Assembly: GCA_016302215.1 (NCBI GenBank)
Contig: JAEDNZ010000124.1
Span: 1 to 5,465, forward strand
DNA length: 5,465 nucleotides
Direction of reading: 5' to 3'
DNA from: Muribaculaceae bacterium
GTDB lineage: Bacteria; Bacteroidota; Bacteroidia; Bacteroidales; Muribaculaceae
Position numbers and translations under genes: made by a program
Part shown: piece after piece, positions 1-5,465 of the stretch
Layout: each line of letters begins with the position of its first letter
How positions within the stretch are numbered: the stretch's first letter is position 1
The notes under the pieces: generated by a model
Databases searched by the model: none
What the model saw: only the letters and a program-made list of their open reading frames with translations
What the model was told of the DNA's origin: nothing

Positions 1-94
1 TTTCTTCAGGTGGAAATTTCTTTGTTAGTGTATAGACGTCTCTCACGAGCTTCATGCTCTCGCGCCACGCATCAAGATTTTCAAATGTGATAAT
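1..94 (-). CDS. Four-helix-bundle protein (23S rRNA intervening-sequence family), N-terminal fragment, start unclear
   Basis: Reading the minus strand from about 94 down to the left edge gives an uninterrupted frame whose best stretch is FENLDAWRESMKLVRDVY, followed by TLTKKFPPEE. This matches the N-terminal helix pattern of the four-helix-bundle family (F-x-x-L-x-x-W ... L-x-x-x-V-Y-x-L-T-x-x-F-P-x-x-E), small proteins related to those encoded in 23S rRNA intervening sequences. Their biochemical role is not established. The rest of the gene lies outside the window. The start is a problem: the frame has no ATG, GTG or TTG between an in-frame TAG near 146-148 and the conserved segment. An ATT at 92-94 is the only start-like codon in a sensible place. 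The first ATG (53-55) would remove about half of the conserved first helix. No minus-strand TAnnTTTG element is visible just upstream. By hand count GC is about 40 percent, against 60-70 percent in neighbouring genes. It could be a pseudogene, a remnant, or a gene with a rare start codon. Confidence 0.6.
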   Translation of the reverse strand, partial: MITFENLDAWRESMKLVRDVYTLTKKFPPEE

Positions 95-117
95 ATCGTT
101 ATTTGATAAATTATGCT

Positions 118-125
118 TATATTTG
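118..125 (+). promoter_or_regulatory. Bacteroidetes-type -7 promoter element for cutC
   Basis: TATATTTG at this position matches the Bacteroidetes -7 consensus TAnnTTTG exactly. It would place transcription start near 130-133 and give a leader of roughly 15-18 nt before the ATG at 148. No good -33 TTTG lies at the usual spacing of about 19-21 bp. The nearest TTTG (102-105) leaves only 12 bp. The surrounding gap is AT-rich, as expected for a promoter. If the element is used, transcription begins downstream of the TTG at 103, so that codon could not serve as the cutC start. Confidence 0.45.
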
Positions 126-147
126 CAGGATAATGGGAATAGTGACT

Positions 148-870
148 ATGGATGTGGCAAAATGTGAACTGGAGATATGCTGCGCGAGCGTTGCCGATGT
201 GGAGGCGGCGCTACGTGGCGGCGCTGACCGTGTGGAGCTGTGCATGGCGCTGACAGCCGAGGGGGTGACTCCATCGGCGGGGCTTATCGCTGCGGCTCTG
301 GCGCGGGCCGGCCGGATGTCGGTGACGGTGCTCATCCGCGCTCGCGAGGGCGATTTTGTCTATGATGAGACTGATGTGGCAGCTATGGTCAGCGACATTG
401 AGTATGCGCGGCGGTGTGGCGCTGACGGCGTCACTGTGGGTGCTCTCACCGCAGCGGGCACGATAGATGTGGAGGCGATGCGGCGTTTTATGAGCGCTGC
501 GGGCGATATTGACGTCACTTTTCATCGTGCCTTTGATGTGTGTGCTGACCAGGGTGAGGCGCTGGAGCAGCTTGTGGCGCTGGGCTGCAAGAGGGTGCTT
601 ACTTCCGGCGATGGCTCTACGGCGACGGATGGTGCTGACGCTCTGGCGCGCTTGGTGGCTCAGGCGGGCGGGCGCATACAGGTGATGCCCGGCGGCGGTG
701 TCAGGCCTGCCAACATAGGGTGGCTGCGCGCGGCTACCGGGGCTTGCGAGTTTCACTCGTCGGCGAGAGGGGAGGCACCGAGCTGCGGTGATGCCGGATC
801 AATGTTTGCCGGGCGTCCGGCCGGTGTTGATGCGGCAATCGTGGCGGCTATGCGCCGTGCGTTGGGATAA
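148..870 (+). CDS. cutC: CutC family protein (copper homeostasis protein CutC, TIM barrel)
   Basis: This is a complete 240-residue protein, close to the usual CutC length of about 240-250. Family motifs occur in order: LEICC at residues 8-12, GADRVELC at 25-32, GVTPS at 39-43, IRAREGDFVY at 63-72, VTFHRAFDVC at 123-132, RVLTSG at 149-154, GGGVRPANI at 182-190 and FHSSARG at 202-208. The family folds as a TIM barrel in the cytosol. In E. coli it was named for copper tolerance, but that phenotype was later attributed largely to the MicL small RNA encoded at the 3' end of the gene, so the protein's reaction is unknown. I chose the ATG at 148 because it starts the protein a few residues before LEICC, as in E. 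coli CutC, and lies below the -7 element. ATG at 133 and TTG at 103 are in frame, but their added residues match nothing in the family. The next gene starts 62 bp downstream on the same strand. Family assignment is firm; a copper role here is not shown. Confidence 0.93.
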   Translation: MDVAKCELEICCASVADVEAALRGGADRVELCMALTAEGVTPSAGLIAAALARAGRMSVTVLIRAREGDFVYDETDVAAMVSDIEYARRCGADGVTVGALTAAGTIDVEAMRRFMSAAGDIDVTFHRAFDVCADQGEALEQLVALGCKRVLTSGDGSTATDGADALARLVAQAGGRIQVMPGGGVRPANIGWLRAATGACEFHSSARGEAPSCGDAGSMFAGRPAGVDAAIVAAMRRALG

Positions 871-932
871 TCAGTTGGGAAAATACAGAGTAACAGAGTC
901 ATATAATATCTATACCTTACAAAACCACTTTT
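871..932. other. 62-bp AT-rich gap between cutC and the fucosidase gene
   Basis: No stem-loop followed by a T-run is visible, so there is no evidence for an intrinsic terminator after cutC. A 7-bp direct repeat, ACAGAGT, occurs at 885-891 and 893-899 (8-bp period). TACCTTAC at 913-920 resembles the -7 consensus TAnnTTTG with two mismatches and has no TTTG at the -33 position. The gap may carry a weak promoter for the fucosidase unit, or cutC transcription may simply read through. The sequence does not decide. Confidence 0.4.
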
Positions 933-2276
933 ATGAAACTAAAACCATTTAGAAACTTTGTGTCGGCTGCTATGATGGTCGCAGTGATGGCTCCGGCCGC
1001 CGTGGCACAGACCGGCTACGAGCCTACTGAAGAGAATTTACAGGCGCGTGAGGCTTTTCGCGACAGCGGCTTCGGCATCTTCATCCATTGGGGCGTGTCG
1101 TCGATGCTCGGCCGCGGCGAGTGGGTGCTCAACCGCGATGATGTTACGCTCGATGAGTATGAGCGCCTCGCGGCGAGTTTCTATCCGTCGCGTTTCGATG
1201 CTGATGCGTGGGCACGCGCCTTCAAGGCCTCGGGTGCCGAATATATCACCTTCACCACGCGCCATCATGATGGCTTCTCGATGTTTGCCACCGAGCAGTC
1301 GCCATATAATATAGTAGATGGCACTCCCTATGGGCGCGATGTGCTCAAGGAGCTGTCGCAGGCGTGCGCGCGTCATGGTCTGAAGTTGCATCTATACTAT
1401 TCGCATCTTGACTGGCGGCGTGACGATTATGTGCCGCTGGGGCGCACGGGTCATGACCCCGGCCGTCGCAGCGATGGCCGTTGGAGCGACTATCTGGCGT
1501 TTATGAACGCGCAGCTCACAGAGCTGCTCACGGGCTATGGGCCCATCGGCGCAATATGGTTTGACGGTCTGTGGGACCGCGATGAGCAGCCGGGCGGCAT
1601 GGATGCCGAGCTGTGGCAGCTACCGCAGCAGTATGCTATGATACACCGGCTGCAGCCGGCTTGTCTCATCGGCAATAACCACCATGTCACCCCCTATGCC
1701 GGCGAGGATATGCAAATTTTCGAGCGCGACAAGCCCGGTGAGAATACTGCAGGTCTGTCGGGCCAGGCGGTGAGCGCGCTGCCTTTGGAGACGTGCCAGA
1801 CGATGAACGACTCGTGGGGCTATCGCATCACCGATGATAATTATAAGAGCTCTGACGAGCTGATACGCTATCTCGTGGGCACTGCCGGGCGCGATGCCAA
1901 CCTGCTGCTGAATGTGGGTCCGCGTCCTGACGGCACCTTGCCAGAGAAAGCAGTGAAGCGCCTAGCCGACATCGGCGCGTGGATGCAGACCTACGGCTCA
2001 ACCGTCAAGGGCGTGCGTGGCGGCCCGGTGGCTCCGCATGAGTGGGGCGTGACTACCCATCGCGGCCGCACGATGTATGTGCACGTCATCAGCGATAGCA
2101 CCGACGATGCCATCTTGCTGCCTTACACTGCTGCCAAGCCCGTCAAGGCCTGTATGTACGACAGCCGCGAGAACGTGCCGTTCACCGTGACTCCGGCGGG
2201 CATAGTGCTGCGCCTGCCTGCCGCTGCCGCCGTGCCTGACCGAGTAGTAGAGCTGACATTCAAAACAGATATATAA
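933..2276 (+). CDS. Secreted GH29 alpha-L-fucosidase
   Basis: This retaining exo-glycosidase of family GH29 is predicted to release terminal alpha-L-fucose from glycans. The 447-residue protein begins with a Sec signal peptide: basic n-region MKLKPFR, hydrophobic core, and likely cleavage after AVA at about residues 23-25. There is no lipobox Cys, so a periplasmic or exported soluble enzyme is expected. The catalytic barrel shows FGIFIHWGVSS at 47-57, the HHDGF fucose-binding motif at 111-115, and WFDG at 209-212 with D211 as the predicted nucleophile. The GEDMQIFERDKPGE segment (257-270) should hold the acid/base, with E264 or E270 as candidates; I cannot choose between them by eye. PLETCQTMNDSWGY (284-297) and NLLLNVGPRPDG (323-334) are further family signatures. 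A beta-rich tail of about 85 residues follows, with no added carbohydrate-binding module. Linkage preference and GH29-A or -B subfamily cannot be assigned from this reading. The stop is 18 bp before the next start, so the two genes are probably co-transcribed. Confidence 0.93.
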   Translation: MKLKPFRNFVSAAMMVAVMAPAAVAQTGYEPTEENLQAREAFRDSGFGIFIHWGVSSMLGRGEWVLNRDDVTLDEYERLAASFYPSRFDADAWARAFKASGAEYITFTTRHHDGFSMFATEQSPYNIVDGTPYGRDVLKELSQACARHGLKLHLYYSHLDWRRDDYVPLGRTGHDPGRRSDGRWSDYLAFMNAQLTELLTGYGPIGAIWFDGLWDRDEQPGGMDAELWQLPQQYAMIHRLQPACLIGNNHHVTPYAGEDMQIFERDKPGENTAGLSGQAVSALPLETCQTMNDSWGYRITDDNYKSSDELIRYLVGTAGRDANLLLNVGPRPDGTLPEKAVKRLADIGAWMQTYGSTVKGVRGGPVAPHEWGVTTHRGRTMYVHVISDSTDDAILLPYTAAKPVKACMYDSRENVPFTVTPAGIVLRLPAAAAVPDRVVELTFKTDI

Positions 2277-2294
2277 ACGAATAGACAAAAAGCC

Positions 2295-4787
2295 ATGCCA
2301 CACTTCCTTCCCATATCGCCTCGTGCCATTCATAGCGTGTCGCTTGCAGTGCTGACGGCGCTTGCCCTGAGCGCGACAGCCACGGCTGCCGATACCGACG
2401 CAGCCGAGCGCCGGGCCTTGGATTTCCTGTATCAGTCGATGCCACTGTCCGACAGACTTATGTATGACAGCACCTACTATCGCGAGAACGTGAGGATAGC
2501 ACTGCGTGCGCGCCGCGAGCTGCCATGGGGAGCATCGGTGCCCGATGACGTGTTTAGGCATTTCGTGCTGCCCGTGCGCTCCAACAATGAGTATCTCGAC
2601 CATTTCCGCGCCACCTACTACGAAGAGCTGAAGGCGCGTGTAGAGAGCCTTGCGATGGCCGATGCCGCCCTTGAGGTGAACCATTGGCTCCACGAGCATG
2701 TCACCTACGAGCCGTCAGATGCTCGCACCTCGGCGCCAATGGCCACGATGGTCACCGCCAAGGGGCGCTGTGGCGAGGAGTCGGTGCTGGCGGTGGCGGC
2801 GATGCGCACCGTGGGCATCCCGGCGCGTCAGGTATATACGCCGCGATGGGCGCATACCGATGACAACCATGCATGGGTGGAGGTATGGGTCGATGGCCGA
2901 TGGCACTTTCTCGGCGCTTGCGAGCCGGAGCCGGAGCTTGACCGCGCGTGGTTCAACAGCCCTGTGTCGCGCGGCATGCTTATGCACACGCGCGTCTTCG
3001 GCGACTATCGCGGCGCCGAGCCGGTGCTCTCGCGCAAAGGCAATATCACCGAGATCAATGTCACGGCCAACTATGTGCCGCTGCGCACCTCCACCGTTAC
3101 CGTTACGGATGCTGCCGGCAATGCTCTACCCGGAGTGACGGTGCAATTCAAGATTTACAACTACGGCGAGTTTTACACCGTGGCGCAGTACGTCACCGAT
3201 GCCTGTGGCCGCGCTACTATGGTCAGCGGCCGCGGCGATATGCTCGCGTGGGCCTCTGACGGCATGCGCTGGGGCTTTGCTCGCGTAAGCGGCGAGGCTA
3301 CCGCGCTGCCGCTGCGTTATGCTATCGGCGAGCGCGTGAGTGCCGATATTGATATTGTGCCGCCGGCTGAAAATCCTATCCCGAGCCACACCACCGCCGA
3401 GCAGGTGGCCGACAATGCCCGGCGCCTTGCCTACGAGGACTCGCTGCGCAATAGCTATACGGCTACATTTTACACCTCTGAGCGAGCTCTCGCCGAGGGG
3501 TATAGCGCCGCCGAGGCTGCGCTGCTGGTCAAGGCACGCGGCAACCATGCTCAGATAAAGTCTTTTATAGCCGGCGTGGCGCCCGAGCGGAGGGCTGAAG
3601 CTGTGGCTATGCTTGAGGCAGTCAGCGACAAAGACCTGCGCGACACTCCGGCGAGTGTCTTTGCCGCCACGCTTGAAGCTGCGCCGCCTCACCCGGTAGA
3701 TAGCCTCTATATCAACTATGTCCTCAATCCGCGCATCTCCAATGAGCTGCTCACTGCCTATCGGGCCGAGCTGCCCGTGGTGGGTAACTCTGCCTCGCAG
3801 ATAATGGAGGTGGTGGCGCGCGAAATCACCATCGACGAGGCCAACAGCTATCGAGTGCCGGTGACACCGGCAGCGGCGTGGCGTCACCGCACCGCCGACC
3901 GCCATTCGCGCGACATACTCTTTGTGGCGCTGTGCCGCACCGCCGGTATCGCCGCGCGCATCGATGAGGTCACCGGCAAGACGCAGTATGTCTCAGCTGA
4001 CGGCTCGTGGCTCGATGTGAACTTTGAAGAGGTGACGGCGGTGGTCAAGCCCAAGGGCATCCTGCACGGCACCTACACCCCCCGGCCCTATCTGCGCGAC
4101 CCGCAGTATTATCGCCACTTCACCATCTCCGAGGTAGATGCTGCCGGCTTCCCCGCGCTGCTGGAGTTCGATGAGTATGACGCTACGATGTCAAACACAC
4201 TCGGGAGCGGCCTCACCCTCGATGCCGGATATTATGTGGTAACGAGCGGCACACGCATGGCTGATGGCAGTGTCCTCGCACATATTGAGGCCTTGCCGGT
4301 GGAGGCCGATGCCACCGCCGAGCTGGAGCTGACGATGCGCCGCAACGATGCCGACATTAGCGTCATCGGAAGCATCGACTGCGAGGCGCTATATGAGCGC
4401 CCGGACGGTTCTCGCGCATCAATCTTGTCAACTACGGGGCGCGGATACTTTGCCATTGCCGTGCTCGGTGCTACAGACGAGCCTTCAAACCACGCCGTGC
4501 AGGAGCTGCAAGCGCTTACTGAGGTGCTCAATGCCTGGGGGCGGCCGCTGTTGGTGCTTAAGCCCGGTGCTGCACCTCGCAGCGAGCTGTCAGCCATCAC
4601 CACACTCCATTACGGCATTGACGGCGCCGGCTCCATAGCTGCTATGCTGCGCACCGCCACCGAGAGCACCAAGAGCGAATTGCCGGTAGTGGCGATAGCC
4701 GATAGTTTCGGGCGCGTGGTGTTCATCTCAGAGGGATATGATACCTCGCTCGCCGAGAAAATCAAATTCGTGATATCCAAGCTATGA
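2295..4787 (+). CDS. Secreted transglutaminase-like protein with degenerate second core and thioredoxin-like C-terminus
   Basis: An 830-residue protein of the large Bacteroidales transglutaminase-domain type. Residues 1 to about 32 form a Sec signal peptide (MPHFLPISPR, hydrophobic stretch, ATATAA) without a lipobox. A helical segment leads into a papain-like transglutaminase core: GRCGEES with C159, GIPAR at 174-178, NHAWVEVW with H192, then GRW...GACEPE with E210 where this fold usually has Asp. Such bacterial proteins are generally predicted to be cysteine peptidases or amidases rather than true cross-linkers. Residues 262-355 look like a beta-sandwich (TVTVTDAAGNALPGVTV). Residues 360-480 are helical, with KDLRD and VLNPRISNELL. 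Residues 536-576 repeat the core pattern (LFVALCRTAGIAAR, then ADGSWLDV) but lack Cys and His. Residues 700-830 resemble a thioredoxin-like fold (GYFAIAVLGATDEPSN ... LPVVAIADSFGRVVF) with no CxxC. The start is the first Met in frame. The gene follows the fucosidase by 18 bp and overlaps the next gene by 4 bp. Substrate unknown. Confidence 0.85.
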   Translation: MPHFLPISPRAIHSVSLAVLTALALSATATAADTDAAERRALDFLYQSMPLSDRLMYDSTYYRENVRIALRARRELPWGASVPDDVFRHFVLPVRSNNEYLDHFRATYYEELKARVESLAMADAALEVNHWLHEHVTYEPSDARTSAPMATMVTAKGRCGEESVLAVAAMRTVGIPARQVYTPRWAHTDDNHAWVEVWVDGRWHFLGACEPEPELDRAWFNSPVSRGMLMHTRVFGDYRGAEPVLSRKGNITEINVTANYVPLRTSTVTVTDAAGNALPGVTVQFKIYNYGEFYTVAQYVTDACGRATMVSGRGDMLAWASDGMRWGFARVSGEATALPLRYAIGERVSADIDIVPPAENPIPSHTTAEQVADNARRLAYEDSLRNSYTATFYTSERALAEGYSAAEAALLVKARGNHAQIKSFIAGVAPERRAEAVAMLEAVSDKDLRDTPASVFAATLEAAPPHPVDSLYINYVLNPRISNELLTAYRAELPVVGNSASQIMEVVAREITIDEANSYRVPVTPAAAWRHRTADRHSRDILFVALCRTAGIAARIDEVTGKTQYVSADGSWLDVNFEEVTAVVKPKGILHGTYTPRPYLRDPQYYRHFTISEVDAAGFPALLEFDEYDATMSNTLGSGLTLDAGYYVVTSGTRMADGSVLAHIEALPVEADATAELELTMRRNDADISVIGSIDCEALYERPDGSRASILSTTGRGYFAIAVLGATDEPSNHAVQELQALTEVLNAWGRPLLVLKPGAAPRSELSAITTLHYGIDGAGSIAAMLRTATESTKSELPVVAIADSFGRVVFISEGYDTSLAEKIKFVISKL

Positions 4788-5465
4788 AAGCTGCGACCTC
4801 ACAGCGGCCCGGTCTGGTGGTGACGTTTGACCTTGACGACACGCTCTACAAGGAGATAGACTTCTTGCGGTCAGGCTATCGCGCCGTGGCGGCATGGTTG
4901 CGCGAGCGATATACCTGCTTGCCGGCCACGCTCCTTGACGAGATGCTTGATGCCTACGCCGCCGGCGTGCCGGCCTTTCAGCGCGTCATTGACGAGTATC
5001 ACCTCGGCGATTGCAGCGTGGGTCAGATGCTTGAGGTGTATCGCTATCATAAGCCCGATATATCCCTTGCTGCCGATGTCGAGGCGACGCTTGAGGAGCT
5101 GAAGCGCTCCGGCTGTAGTTTGGGCATTATCACCGATGGGCGTGAGGCTACTCAGCTCAATAAGATTACGGCTCTGGGTCTTGACCGCTATATGGCCGTG
5201 CCGGGCGACGTGGTGATATCCGAGACGATAGGCAGCGAGAAGCCCTCCCGAGCCAACTATGAATATTTCGAGCAGCGCTATCCGGGCTGCCGATATGTGT
5301 ATGTGGCTGACAACCCGGCCAAAGACTTTGTGGCGCCTAACGCCATGGGGTGGGGCACAGTGGCGCTGCTCGATGATGGCCGCAACATTCATCCTCAGCG
5401 ACTGACAGGCGCTGAGCCGGACTATCGCCCGCAGCACCAGATAGCGAGCTTTGACGCTCTGCCCG
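4784..5465 (+). CDS. HAD-superfamily hydrolase (phosphatase-like), C-terminus cut by window edge
   Basis: The frame opens at an ATG sharing the ATGA with the preceding stop and stays open for 227 codons to the right edge. All four HAD motifs are present. Motif I is FDLDDTLYKE, with D16 as nucleophile and D18 as acid/base. Motif II is IITDG, with T117. Motif III is SEKPS, with K153. Motif IV is VADNPAKDF, with D176 and D181, a variant of the more common GDNPxKD. Helical residues 21-95 between motifs I and II fit a C1 cap. No signal peptide is seen, so it is cytosolic, unlike the two genes before it. The reaction is probably hydrolysis of a phosphorylated small molecule; the substrate cannot be named. 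HAD proteins with a similar DNPAKDF-APN segment occur in Bacteroidetes near ATP-grasp and surface-glycan genes, by my recollection. Members run about 230-240 residues, so only a few are missing. Start choice rests on the overlap, which suggests translational coupling, and on motif I beginning at residue 15. Confidence 0.85.
   Translation, partial: MKAATSQRPGLVVTFDLDDTLYKEIDFLRSGYRAVAAWLRERYTCLPATLLDEMLDAYAAGVPAFQRVIDEYHLGDCSVGQMLEVYRYHKPDISLAADVEATLEELKRSGCSLGIITDGREATQLNKITALGLDRYMAVPGDVVISETIGSEKPSRANYEYFEQRYPGCRYVYVADNPAKDFVAPNAMGWGTVALLDDGRNIHPQRLTGAEPDYRPQHQIASFDALP

Noticed and set aside
103..147. N-terminal extension of cutC from TTG 103
   Set aside because: The extension overlaps a perfect -7 promoter element and adds residues absent from CutC proteins.
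211..756. Long minus-strand open frame opposite cutC (181 codons)
   Set aside because: It lies entirely within cutC, has low-complexity Arg/His/Ala-rich translation with no recognisable motif, and is the expected by-product of GC-rich codon use on the other strand.
871..932. Intrinsic terminator after cutC
   Set aside because: No GC-rich inverted repeat followed by a T-run could be found in the gap.
1998..2699. Minus-strand open frame of 233 codons spanning the fucosidase-transglutaminase junction
   Set aside because: Both overlapped plus-strand genes have clear family motifs across this region, and the antisense translation shows no domain.
2698..3138. Alternate plus-strand frame inside the transglutaminase-like gene
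   Set aside because: Its translation is Arg/Ser/Cys-rich without motifs and coincides with the catalytic core in the real frame.
3126..3905. Minus-strand open frame of 259 codons inside the transglutaminase-like gene
   Set aside because: The translation is His/Arg-rich with no family pattern, while the plus strand is a continuous conserved protein. It is a shadow frame.
933..4787. A full polysaccharide utilization locus
   Set aside because: No SusC/SusD-like pair, hybrid two-component sensor, or sigma/anti-sigma pair is present in the window, so the label is not supported.
4871..5437. Minus-strand open frame of 188 codons opposite the HAD gene
   Set aside because: The plus strand carries all four HAD motifs in correct order. 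The antisense translation has no recognisable signature.

Overview
The window looks like chromosomal DNA from a GC-rich member of the Bacteroidales, with Muribaculaceae as my best guess. The reasons are a good match to the Bacteroidetes -7 promoter element (TAnnTTTG) upstream of the first plus-strand gene, the lack of strong Shine-Dalgarno sequences, and the gene types themselves: CutC, a secreted GH29 fucosidase, a large secreted transglutaminase-like protein and a HAD phosphatase. The family assignment is inference, because no rRNA or other taxonomic marker is present.

Layout: at the left edge (about 1-94, minus strand) is the N-terminal part of a four-helix-bundle / 23S rRNA intervening-sequence-type protein. 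It runs off the window, is much more AT-rich than everything else, and has no ATG, GTG or TTG at the expected start. An AT-rich divergent gap follows, carrying a TATATTTG -7 element (118-125). Four plus-strand genes then run in series: cutC (148-870), a GH29 alpha-L-fucosidase with a signal peptide (933-2276), an 830-residue secreted transglutaminase-like protein (2295-4787) and a HAD-superfamily hydrolase (4784-5465, cut by the right edge). The spacings are 62 bp, 18 bp and a 4-bp ATGA overlap, so the last three are almost certainly one transcription unit and cutC may head it.

How the genes may work together: the fucosidase and the transglutaminase-like protein both have Sec signal peptides. 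They could act together in the periplasm or outside the cell on fucosylated glycans or glycopeptides, but the pairing of functions is inference from adjacency. CutC and the HAD enzyme are cytosolic. There is no SusC/SusD pair, sensor or regulator in view, so this is not demonstrably a polysaccharide utilization locus.

The most unusual object is the transglutaminase-like protein. It has an intact Cys-His core near its N-terminus, a second core-like segment that has lost both Cys and His, and a C-terminal thioredoxin-like segment without a CxxC motif. No RNA genes, mobile elements, CRISPR arrays or convincing intrinsic terminators were seen. No stretch over 300 bases lacks a gene.
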